Shown piece by piece: positions 11,366-23,623 of a DNA stretch of 25,470 nt. Both the position numbers and the translations under genes were made by a program. The notes beneath the pieces were generated by a model. The model was not told the origin of the DNA. It saw only the letters and a program-made list of their open reading frames with translations, and made no database searches. Each line of letters opens with the position of its first letter. Positions within the stretch are counted from its first letter, which is position 1. The DNA lies in assembly GCA_001642005.1 (NCBI GenBank), contig LWCA01000498.1, positions 1 through 25,470 of the forward strand, written 5' to 3'. The DNA is from Intoshia linei. Its lineage: Eukaryota; Orthonectida; Rhopaluridae.

Positions 11366-13342
11366 ATGAAAAAGATTGACAAGAATAAAATAAAATTAGA
11401 AAAATTCAATTATGAAATGGATGAAAATCAAGATTCATGTAATAGCAATCCAGTAAAAAAGCCTTTATTAACTATTCCAATTGTTCATTCAGTTTCAAGT
11501 GGTAAAATTGGTAATTAAATATCTTTAAATGAACTATACAATTCAGTGCACGCCAAACTAGGTATCGATTTTTTTTTTGGTTTACTTAAATTTTACAGTT
11601 TGGCGATCACTATCATAATGAATAATTATAATTATTTATTATTACTTATTATATTATTATTTATTTATTATATAGAATCAAAACTGGGTACACCAAAACC
11701 ATTAACAAGTAAGGACGATAATACTAAAAAATCACTACTAAAAAACAAAAAGAAACATTTAAATACTATAAAAAATTTTTTAAAAAAACCAGAAATAAAA
11801 CACGACATAAAGTTGACAATAACTCCACCAAATGACGCGATAAATATTGAAATTGAAAACACATTTAAAAGCAGTCGAATAGTCATAAATGTATCTGGTA
11901 CTCGATACGAAATTGATACCGATATTCTATCAAAGTACCCTACGACACTACTAGGCAACCCAGAAAAATTGTATCGTTACTACGACATTGTCAATGATGA
12001 ATTTTTCTTTGATAGAAACAATTCAAATTTTGACGCAATACTGTATTATTATCAATCAAACAAAAAATTATATCGTCCATTAAACGTACCAGTCGATATT
12101 TTTATAGAAGAATGTACATTTTATAAACTGGATAAAGATTTGATTGATACATTTCGTAGACCAGAAAACGTTAATCAAAGAAAAGAAGCAAAACTACCCG
12201 ATAAAAAAATTTTAAAAATGCTTTGGTTACTATTTGAGTTTCCAGAAAGTTCCATTTTCGCTCGAATACTGGCGCTATTTTCAATGATTATAATAATAAT
12301 ATCCATTGTAATATTTTGCATGGAAACCCTTCCAAGTTTCCGGAATTATGAGGTGCAATATCATGACAATAGCAACACCTCTGCTCCATTAGTAAATTCA
12401 TCTTTCAGTAATTATGCTATAATGAACAATTTAAATAAATACCAATTTGTATATAAAAATTTCACAAATTCATCAAACGTACAAAACTTTAATAAAACCA
12501 ATTCTACAGATTTTTATCTTAACAATCATGTAATTACAGATAGATACAAGAACAAACCATTCATTAGACCTCTGTTTATTGTGGAAAGTATTTGTGTAGC
12601 GTGGTTTACAATTGAATTGATAATACGACTTGTGGCTTCACCTTCAAAATGGGAATTTAGTAAAGATATTATGAATATAGTAGATCTCATTTCCATTATA
12701 CCCTTCTTTATCACACTTTCCAGCATGATTCTTTCTCATTTCAAAATAAACAGTGTAACAGATTTAAATTTATCTCAAAACCTGACAAATTTTACAAATA
12801 CAAATTACATGGTCAACAATCAGAGCCATGTTAAAATTAAAAGTCGGCAAAGTCAATCTTTTGCAATTTTAAGAGTTATCCGTCTTGTTAGAGTTTTTAG
12901 AATTTTTAAATTATCACGCCATTCTAAAGGTTTGCAAGTTCTCGGACAAACTCTAAAAGCATCAGTTAATGAATTATGCTTATTAGTATTTTTTCTCTTT
13001 ATTGGTGTCATTCTTTATTCGAGCGCCATTTATTTTGCTGAAATTAATACGAAAAATACACATTTTACAAGCATTCCTTCTTCCTTTTGGTGGGCTGTTG
13101 TAACAATGACTACAGTCGGTTATGGTGACATGATACCGATTAGTTCTTTAGGGAAAATTATTGGTTCTCTCTGTGCCATTACTGGTGTACTCACTATTGC
13201 TTTACCTGTACCCGTTATTGTTTCCAATTTTAATTATTATTATCACAGAGATAATGAATCTAATAATCAAACGGAAAATACACATCAGCACGTCATGTCA
13301 TGTCCAACCTTTTACAAAAAAAGAATGAATTTGAAAATTTGA
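11366..13342 (+). CDS. KCNA: Shaker-type (Kv1) voltage-gated potassium channel subunit
   Basis: Encodes one subunit of a tetrameric plasma-membrane K+ channel that repolarises excitable cells. I join 11366-11510 to 11676-13342 (intron 165 nt, phase 1), giving 603 aa. The join turns an upstream ATG frame into the N-terminus and removes an AT-rich stretch that otherwise reads as a false membrane segment. Domains: T1 tetramerisation about 116-213 (FFFDRN, DAILYYYQS); S1 about 241-263; S2 345-366; S3 380-400; S4 with R448, R451, R454, R457, K460 and R463 every third residue; pore helix and TVGYGD filter 528-533; S6 with the PVP hinge 559-561. The S1-S2 and S3-S4 linkers are long, Asn/Ser/Thr-rich and hold several N-glycosylation sequons. 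The tail after S6 is short and ends NLKI, without the PDZ-binding terminus usual in vertebrate Kv1. All key residues are intact, so the subunit should be functional. Kv1 rather than Kv2-4 follows from the near-identical T1, S4 and S6. Confidence 0.93.
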
Positions 13343-13492
13343 TTCTTTAAAAAATTATATTATAAATCTATTGAAATTTGATATTTGAAAAAAATGTTCG
13401 TATTATTACGTACACTTGTATATGATAAAAATTTAAATTTATGTTTTACTACTACATTTTAAACAACATCTAGATCTGCTTTATTCTACACT
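13343..13492. other. 3' flank of the channel gene
   Basis: Short AT-rich stretch between the channel stop codon and the next repeat. I see no canonical AATAAA close to the stop; GATAAA-type variants near 13425 are the nearest candidates for a polyadenylation signal. Confidence 0.3.
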
Positions 13493-15545
13493 AGTGGTTC
13501 CCAAACTTTTTCCACCATGGACCAATTGTCACACAAAAAAATGTGTGTGGACCACATAATTTTTACAAAAAAGGCTAATTTGGGGTTTTGATCGTTAAAA
13601 TATAAGATTTTGAAATTAAAAATTATCATAATATTAATGAATTTAAAAACAAATGATAATTGTGGTTTTTAACTTTGAAGGACTCACTTTATGAAATTGA
13701 AATTTGCGATAAAACATCTCTCTAGAAAAACTGTTATAAGAATATCGAATTTGTAAAACTCGAATCCCTTTACTTTTTTAAATAAACTGGAACAAATAAA
13801 CAGAAATACATTTTAAACCACTTTACTTTATATAAGTAAGTAAAGACTATGTATTACGGGATTCAATATTTGTGGCGGTATTGCGACTCGCAATTTTTGA
13901 GTACACTTTAAAACACGTGGAGTAATTTTGGAAACAACTATGAAAACCAAAATTTTGTAAAAGGTTTGGCGGTATTGAGAATTGAGGATGCAGAGATAAC
14001 ACTATATGTCATGTAATATTATCAATATTATAGCAAGAATTATCGAATGATGATCAAATCAAATGAGCTTGCATCAGAGAATTCGAATCAAATATGAATT
14101 CGAAATAAATTATGAAACATGTATAAACTGGTTTAATATAAAAGTGAAGTTGCAGTTATCTATGAACGGTATCTGTGAACTGAACACTATATGTCTATTA
14201 GAGTGGTTCAAAAAATGTAAAATATCACTATTTAGAATGTATTTTTTGTCTGAAAGTAATAATTGGTGGTAAATTAAAACTATAAAAAATCGTTATAAAT
14301 AAAATGAATTCCAGAAAAATTTTTGAATACCAATAATACATACTTTTTTCGTGAAGTTGATCAAAAATTCATAATGAAGCAATGTTACCAACATTGAAAT
14401 AAATCTCAAAGTTATCGTAATAAAGTTACACTTAAGCTGATTCTAAATTTTGAAAGTTTTGAAAATGAGTAATTGCGTGGTAATGATAAAAAAGCATAAG
14501 GAATCAATTTACCAGATTGAAACCCATATTTCTGTATTTCAAATATGTATACGGTCAATTCCTAGTTTTTTTAAAGTTTTAAGATGAATATTTAAATTTT
14601 TACTTTTGATCCAAAAATTTGATAAATATCGGTTGATGACATATTAAAAGTTATTTTTGACCGGGAATACGTAGATTTCTGAGATTAAAATTTTGTATCT
14701 AGTTCAATTGGAATAAGCTGTATCAGATAATCTTTTTTTTTTAAATTTTAGGACTTAGTTATTGAATAATTTTCGTTTACTAAAATAGTTATCAAATAAA
14801 GAAAATCAATACTAAAGTCATTTTTTAACCGTGAAGGCGTCACTTCGTCAGATTGAAATTTTTTGTGTGTGTTAACAGGATATAACTGTATCATCCGTAA
14901 ATTTTTTTAAATTCTAGGGCTGTTTTCATTTAAAAAAAAGGTAATCTGGAGTTTTGATCGTGAAATTACACGTTTAAAATTTGAAATTGCGATTTACTAT
15001 AATATTAACCCTTTCACTGTCTGTGTATTCTATACTATACACAGCAATTTTACTTCACACATCTGTGTATTCTATGATATACACAGCATAATTTTGAAAA
15101 ACTTTATTCTTTTATTTTCATACATTTTCACATAGGTAATTTAAGAATAAGTTTAAATTAAGACATAAATTCCAGACGTGTGGTGATGCATCATAAAATA
15201 GTATTGGACCGTGAAAGGGTTAAGATGATTTTAAAAATTATATGGCAGTTTTCATCTTTAAAAAAGGGTATTTTGTGGTTAGACCATAAATCTGAAGTTT
15301 CTGAGTTGAGATTAACAATAATAATAATTCTAAAACGTCCAACAATTTATTTTTAAAAAAAAATTTAATTTCAATTTTTGAGACTGAAGAACTAAATTTA
15401 TGAAAACGAAATTTGCGATAAAACATTGCTCTCGAAAAACTGCATTAGATTTTGAGTTTTATAAATTCTAGAAATCTTAATTTTTTAATTAAACTGTAAC
15501 ACACTTTGTTAAATAAATACATAAATTAATTTTTATAAAAGAAAT
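13493..15545 (+). repeat. Repeat family A composite with a hAT-like terminus, split by a piggyBac MITE
   Basis: Starts at a hAT-style end (agtggttcccaaac at 13493-13506, followed by ccatggacc). The block 13565-13830 and the blocks 14450-15004 plus 15224-15540 share submotifs with 17990-18600 and with the DYRK1 intron: an A-run then ggg, then a ttttgaycgtgaa-like core, then tgcgataaaacat. The submotifs recur about every 130 bp, as in a decayed tandem array. The middle (13830-14440) has no match that I can see. The 69-codon frame at 14063-14272 and the minus-strand frame at 15238-15426 lie in repeat DNA and are not genes. Confidence 0.65.
15009..15219. mobile_element. piggyBac-type MITE, copy 2, with both TTAA duplications intact
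   Basis: Flanked by TTAA at 15005-15008 and 15220-15223, with ends CCCTTTCAC and GTGAAAGGG. It is 211 bp against 177 bp for copy 1. The extra length comes from a duplicated subterminal module holding the palindrome ctgtgtat...atacacag, present once in copy 1 and twice here. The host sequence on both sides is family A repeat, which reads continuously across the insertion when compared with the copy at 18170-18215, giving an empty-site comparison. No coding capacity. Confidence 0.9.
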
Positions 15546-15587
15546 GGAAAAATATACTAATATTACAGTACATATTGTACATTAATT

Positions 15588-16244
15588 TTAATCTTTTAAA
15601 ATATTATTATTGAATTTTTGAATGTTTTTTATCAGTGAAGATTCGATTGATAATTTGTTTTGGTCTGTTCTAACTTTTTTATCAATTCTTTTAATGTTTT
15701 CAGGTGTTTGAAAAATTTTGGTACGTCTATTCAATAAACGCCTGTCAATTTCTTCCAATTGCGGAATTAATTTTAATTCACTAGTTGTTTTGTTTAATGT
15801 TTTTAAATTTCTGGCTCCAGCGTAATCGGAAGGTTTTCGTTCCATTTCTATTTCTTTTTTGTTAATAACTTGTTCATTGTCAACTACTTTGGCATCGTCC
15901 TTGACATTTGTATTTTCGTTTTCTACATTATTGTTATCGGTTTTCTTTTTTGAATTATGGATTTTACGTGTTCGTTCAACTGCGCTGTTTGATACAAATA
16001 GTGGGAATAGTAGTGAACTTTCAACTGTTAATGATCTACCACAGTCGTATACGTCTTTGTCGTATTCCTTTAAACGATTTGTAATTATGTTTGACCTTAT
16101 TGGGTATAATGTTTTTTTTGGTAATAATCTTTCATAACGCAGCTTTGATAAGAGCTTGACTTCGTCTTCAAAGTGATTGTTTATGTATACCATTGGTTGA
16201 AATAAACTTGCTAGTTTTTTTTCCATCATTCTTTTCCATTTCAT
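15588..16244 (-). CDS. Hypothetical protein, 218 aa, basic and probably cytoplasmic or nuclear
   Basis: I do not recognise a family. The frame is long for this AT content and its codons are more balanced than those of neighbouring repeats, so I believe it codes. The protein has no signal peptide or membrane segment. Residues 1-85 are basic and fold-like. Residues about 95-135 form an Asn, Lys, Asp and Glu-rich linker. The C-terminal third (DYAGARNLKTLNKT, then EEIDRRLLNRRTKIF) is basic and probably helical. The frame stays open about 50 nt upstream of the first ATG to a possible splice acceptor (ttttag, first exon base 16281), so a small 5' exon may be missing. The 5' flank beyond 16345 is repeat DNA, which leaves little room for a native promoter. 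Its function cannot be inferred from its neighbours. Confidence 0.6.
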   Translation of the reverse strand: MKWKRMMEKKLASLFQPMVYINNHFEDEVKLLSKLRYERLLPKKTLYPIRSNIITNRLKEYDKDVYDCGRSLTVESSLLFPLFVSNSAVERTRKIHNSKKKTDNNNVENENTNVKDDAKVVDNEQVINKKEIEMERKPSDYAGARNLKTLNKTTSELKLIPQLEEIDRRLLNRRTKIFQTPENIKRIDKKVRTDQNKLSIESSLIKNIQKFNNNILKD

Positions 16245-16344
16245 AGATGATTTTTCATTTATCTTTTGAGTTTTTAACCAACTAAAATTTTGTATTTGAA
16301 TTTACGAAAATTGATAAAATATACTTCAACTAGGTTGACTGTAA

Positions 16345-16480
16345 TGTACTACATACAAACAGCACCAAGCTCTGCCGAGGGCACATTTTTATTATACTAA
16401 AAATTGAAAATCTAACTTAAAAATCCTACTATTCACTATTATCAATCCTTTAAAAGAGTAGTTCCCAAACTTGTTTCAGG
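16345..16480 (-). repeat. Dispersed repeat family B, copy 3 (inverted, second half)
   Basis: Reverse complement of about 6700-6850: ctcggcagagc, a gtagtacatt/gtagtacata block, and ttaaaggattgataatagtg are all shared. It lies roughly 100-240 bp upstream of the 218-aa gene and ends inward at a hAT-like terminus (agtagttcccaaac near 16457-16470). Confidence 0.65.
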
Positions 16481-16484
16481 TGGA

Positions 16485-16660
16485 ATCTTCATATCACATT
16501 ACTTTTTACTTTAAAGTGAATTATTCCATCTTAATTTTTTTGTTAACATTTGCGTAAAGAATTTTAAAAACAATTGTTATCCAATTAATATTATAATATG
16601 TATAATATTAAAAATAAAGTAAAAACAGTCCAATCCTAAAAATTGTCAATTACAGTAGTT
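16485..16660 (-). repeat. Dispersed repeat family C, copy 2 (inverted)
   Basis: Reverse complement of about 9890-10075, including atcttaattt followed by ttaacatttgcgtaaagaat. It is joined to family B at the hAT-like terminus, an arrangement not seen at 9890, where C is preceded by family A. Confidence 0.65.
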
Positions 16661-16826
16661 TCTCGTTAATAAATACAGCAATAAAACATCAATTTTTAAA
16701 TTGTTGCTGAGTGAAATAATTGCGCCAAATGAAAGTAAACTAAATTTAAATATCGTTCAACGTCTACTTATTTTGATTTGTTAATAGTTTATAAAACGAA
16801 GAATACTAATTAATTTATTGACTTAA

Positions 16827-17262
16827 ATAAAAATTATATCCGATATTGATAACGGCAAAACACATCAAGAGGTATCTGATGACCATATCCGACCAAGAAA
16901 AAATATAATATCAATTTATCAAAACCGTGTTAGAATTTTATGTAAAACGGAGACAAGTAACAATACTTTAACCAACATTAAATCACTTAAATGGAAAAAA
17001 TATTTATATGGTTTTTAAGTCGTCGTAGAGTAAACGTTCCTTTATATTCGGAAATGTTTAAGTAAAAGTCTACAGAAATTATGGACAGCATTCGTCCTAA
17101 CGCAAATTTGAATATAGTGATTGTTGGTTATCAAAATTATTATTATCATTGGCTGAATTATCCAAATCTGACGAGGAACGACGAGATATGTCAATTTTTA
17201 TCGATAAACTAATCAAATATACAAAAACAAAGGAAATGCAATCAAATTTGCAAAATTTATAG
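16827..17262 (+). pseudogene. Degenerate pogo/Tigger-like transposase (CENP-B type N-terminus)
   Basis: Three frames carry successive pieces of one protein type. 16827-17018 reads like the first helix-turn-helix (IDNGKTHQEVSDDH, then NIISIYQNRVRIL, then ETSNN). 16991-17065, in a second frame, begins MEKIFIWFLSRRRVNVPLYS, which fits the start of the second, CENP-B/Tc5-type helix-turn-helix (known pattern: ALFIWFL, then NVP). 17101-17262, in the third frame, has FEYSDCWLSK, resembling the F-x-S-x-GWL motif that follows, then about 40 residues I cannot assign. Stops and frameshifts separate the pieces, and the DDE catalytic domain is missing. It is therefore a dead relic. The identification rests on motif order, not a database search. 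Confidence 0.6.
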
Positions 17263-17336
17263 TCTTAAATGTATATTAATTAATAAAAATTAAATGTATA
17301 TTTAATCTCAAAGTTTTCATTATAATTCATATACAG

Positions 17337-17507
17337 CAGGGTCGGCAACCTTTTAAATCTCGTGGGCCACTTTTTTACATCAAAAAATTATACGGATCCC
17401 GTTTTTGAAAATTTACACATGATACATTTCAAATAAAATTAATTTAAATATTCACTTGAAAAACAACCACAATTATACTGGTGGCACTAATTAGTTGTCG
17501 ATCCCTG
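17337..17507. mobile_element. hAT-type MITE, 171 bp
   Basis: Left end cagggtcggcaac; the right end reads agttgtcgatccctg, whose reverse complement is cagggatcgacaact, so the inverted termini match at about 12 of 14 positions. The ends have the form typical of hAT elements (CAGGGNTCGGCAACC, then a gtgggcca block). The 8-bp flanks are atatacag and atgtacat, 6 of 8 identical, consistent with an aged 8-bp target duplication. No coding capacity. Confidence 0.75.
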
Positions 17508-17845
17508 ATGTACATTGTACAATAAGGTGTCTCATGGTTATTTAGAAAAAATATCCTTAGGGCTTAAAATTATGGTATTACTAAAATAATAACTATTGTA
17601 AAATATTTTCGGCCAACTCCTAACGGTGAACTTAGCCTGGACATGGAAAACAATATTATAAAGTCGGTACCACGTTTAAAAACTCAAAAGCCAATGTCAG
17701 TTAAATTAACGTTCAGTTTTAATTTTGTAATATATATAGAAAACTTTAAATGGTCAGGCTATCTTCAATATTCGTTGAAATGCATTAATATTTTGGAAAT
17801 ATAATTTTTCATTTTTTTTGGGACACCTTATTGTACAATGTACAT
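17508..17845. mobile_element. mariner-like MITE, about 330 bp
   Basis: Both ends carry atgtacattgtacaataagg (17508-17527, and reversed at 17826-17845), and the identity extends through ggtgtc with a tcccaa-like continuation. If the TA inside atgTAcat is the target, the element proper is 17513-17842 flanked by TA, as for Tc1/mariner elements. There is no transposase inside. It abuts the hAT MITE exactly at that element's 8-bp duplication. Confidence 0.75.
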
Positions 17846-17989
17846 GAGTTACATTACTTATTAAGTCTATTTTTAAAATTTTCAGTTTAAAAGCAGATAT
17901 ACTTTAAAATCCAGAAGTAGAGTACGGTACAGTAAGACCGTTAATTATTGTAAACTTTTTGTTAATAAAATAGTTTCGAAATAAAAAAA

Positions 17990-18600
17990 ATGAATATTAA
18001 AATACTTTTTTGAACGTAAAGACATCACCTATTCAGATTGAAATTTTTTGTGTGTATTAACAGAATACAACTGTAGCATGTGAATTTTTTTTAAAATTCT
18101 GGGGCTATTTTCATTTTTAAAAAAAGGGTAATCTGGGTTTTTGACAGTGAAAATTACCTTGTTTAAGCCAATCATTTATTATAATTCTTTTGATTTTAAA
18201 AACCATCCCAGAATTTATGTTGTATAAAATTATAAGACTTTCTTAATTTTTACAAAAAAGGGTTATTTGTCGTTTTGGCCGTGAAGATAAAAGATTTTCA
18301 AATTGAAAATTATCATAGTATTGATGAATTTAAAACTTTTTATTTGAATGTGTATTTTTTATAATTCTAAAACGGGTTTGATTTAAAAACAAAGGGAAAT
18401 TTGAGTTTTTAACCTTGAAGGACTCAATTTCTGAAATTAAAATTTGCGATAAAACATCACTCTGGAAAAATTGTTATAAGAATATGGAATTTGTAGAACT
18501 CTACTCACCTTACTTTCATAAATAAATAAACAAATAAACATAAATTTTAACTATTTTCCTGTATATAAGTAAGGATAAAAATAAAATTTTTTTTATATAC
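17990..18600 (+). repeat. Dispersed repeat family A, copy with clear ~130-bp internal period
   Basis: Units begin with an A-run and ggg at about 18119, 18256 and 18383 (spacing 137 and 127), each followed by a ttttgrccgtgaa-like core. The last unit ends in aaaatttgcgataaaacatc, as at 13705 and 22400. The segment lies downstream of the 76-aa gene and has no coding capacity. Confidence 0.65.
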
Positions 18601-18721
18601 AGTACATTGTACTTTTTATATTCTTGGATCCATATCAAGTTTTTCAAAGGCCACTAATGCCAATTCTAATTTCAACAAACCTGTATTTGGAAACCGCTAA
18701 TACGGTTAATAAATGTAGTGT

Positions 18722-18952
18722 TTAATAAAAAGACCTGTCAAGATTTCTCGTTTCAATGCTTTTGCAATCTTTAATTTTTCCCATAAATTCAAGCAATTCA
18801 AGTCTAGTTTGATCATTAAACAATTGTCGCCTAGCCATTTCCCGATGAATATAGGTATTAAGTTCCTTCGACCTGAGATTGCTTTTATTATTTTTATTAC
18901 GGATCATCCTCGTATAAGTCGGTCTATTAATACCCGGTTGATTCTTTTTCAT
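18722..18952 (-). CDS. Small basic hypothetical protein, 76 aa
   Basis: A short frame with balanced codons (CGA, CGG, AGG, ACG, TCG, CTC are used), unlike the flanking AT-rich DNA, so probably coding. It has 13 Arg and 9 Lys, is predicted helical, with no signal peptide or membrane segment. The C-terminal half (MARRQLFNDQTRLELLEFMGKI, ending RSFY) loosely recalls small ciliary microtubule inner proteins of the CFAP141 type. That is a weak impression from memory, not an assignment. A GT at the third-last codon and an AG at 18697 could define a 38-nt intron into a downstream exon. That splice ends the frame after seven residues, although another frame of that segment (TGLLKLELALVAFEKLDMD) looks protein-like. 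The 3' end is therefore uncertain. Confidence 0.5.
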   Translation of the reverse strand: MKKNQPGINRPTYTRMIRNKNNKSNLRSKELNTYIHREMARRQLFNDQTRLELLEFMGKIKDCKSIETRNLDRSFY

Positions 18953-19723
18953 ATTATGGGTTTATAATTATGACAATCTGCTATCTAATTTTATTCGAAA
19001 AAAGCATGTATTACTTGTCAATTCATGCATATTGAGACTATGAATTGACTAATCACAAAAAAATTATACAATTGTATAAAAATTGTCTGTGAAAGTAAAT
19101 TACAATACAACATTTAAATATGCATTAAGATTAAGATTTATGATTTTATGCATACAAACTTAATCAAATATAGCATAAATGTGATTTGAACTCTCAAGTT
19201 GAGATCCAAAACTGTCTTGATCAAAATTATTCAAGCTGATTTAATTTATAAATCAAAGAATAACGAATCATGTTAGAAATTTTACATAATTTTACAATAT
19301 CCAAAATCAAACCGAAACTAAATAAAATCAAACCAAATCAAACCAAAACAAAACCATCCTTTTCAAAATGAAATTTACATAAAATGTATAAATGCAAAAT
19401 TTTGTGTAACGATTGCTACACGATTCGCAAATTACGAAATAAAATGAAACATACAGTAAAGTTTTGTTTTATTGATAATTTCTGTAGTAATGATTTGTAA
19501 AATTACTACAACAACATTTGTTGATATGCTTGTTACAACGTTCTCATTTAGTTATTTGTCATAAATCTCCATTTACATTGAAAAACAAGATACAATTTTA
19601 CTTTTCAATACATTAAAAACTTGTATTCGAAAGAATTTATCCATAATGTTTGATTTTAACTAGTTAATGTAAAGGTATGTTAAATTTTTTTTTACAATTA
19701 ATTTGTGATAGATTAACTAAAAA
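18953..19723. other. Divergent intergenic region between the 76-aa gene and DYRK1
   Basis: About 770 bp that must hold the 5' flanks of two divergently oriented genes. It is AT-rich, with a short low-complexity tract at 19309-19360 built from degenerate aaatcaaacc units. No recognisable promoter element, RNA gene or transposon end is seen. Confidence 0.5.
19309..19360. repeat. Short degenerate tandem repeat, unit about aaatcaaacc
   Basis: Around five imperfect 10-bp units (atcaaaccga, aaatcaaacc, aaatcaaacc, aaaacaaaacc). It lies about 365 bp upstream of the DYRK1 start codon. Confidence 0.6.
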
Positions 19724-23527
<3,804 letters not shown>

Positions 23528-23529
23528 AT

Positions 23530-23559
23530 TTTATTTCGAGTTGCAATATTGTAAATAAA
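23530..23559. terminator. Crossing polyadenylation signals of DYRK1 and U2AF1
   Basis: AATAAA for DYRK1 on the plus strand is at 23554-23559, 27 bp after its stop. AATAAA for U2AF1 on the minus strand (TTTATT at 23530-23535) lies beyond it, close to the DYRK1 stop. If both are used, the two mRNAs overlap by some tens of bases at their 3' ends. Confidence 0.55.
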
Positions 23560-23623
23560 TTTTTAAAAATAATTATCTTTTTAATTTACTAGATTCACAA
23601 TATATGTTCAAAAAATTTATAAA

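Noticed and set aside
11546-11675. N-terminal 43 codons of the long channel frame, which suggest a hydrophobic signal-anchor before T1
   Set aside because: They begin with GTG and are AT-rich intron sequence. The in-phase donor at 11511 and acceptor at 11675 remove them and connect to an upstream ATG exon with coding composition.
11668-11958. Minus-strand 96-aa frame (and another at 12526-12726)
   Set aside because: Antisense shadows of the potassium channel coding sequence.
15859-16137. Plus-strand 92-aa frame
   Set aside because: Antisense shadow of the 218-aa minus-strand gene, with a low-complexity Ser/Leu/Phe-rich sequence.
16285-16310. 24-nt intron upstream of the 218-aa gene
   Set aside because: A gt...ttttag pair exists, but 24 nt is shorter than every supported intron here (minimum 34), and no coding exon is visible before it.
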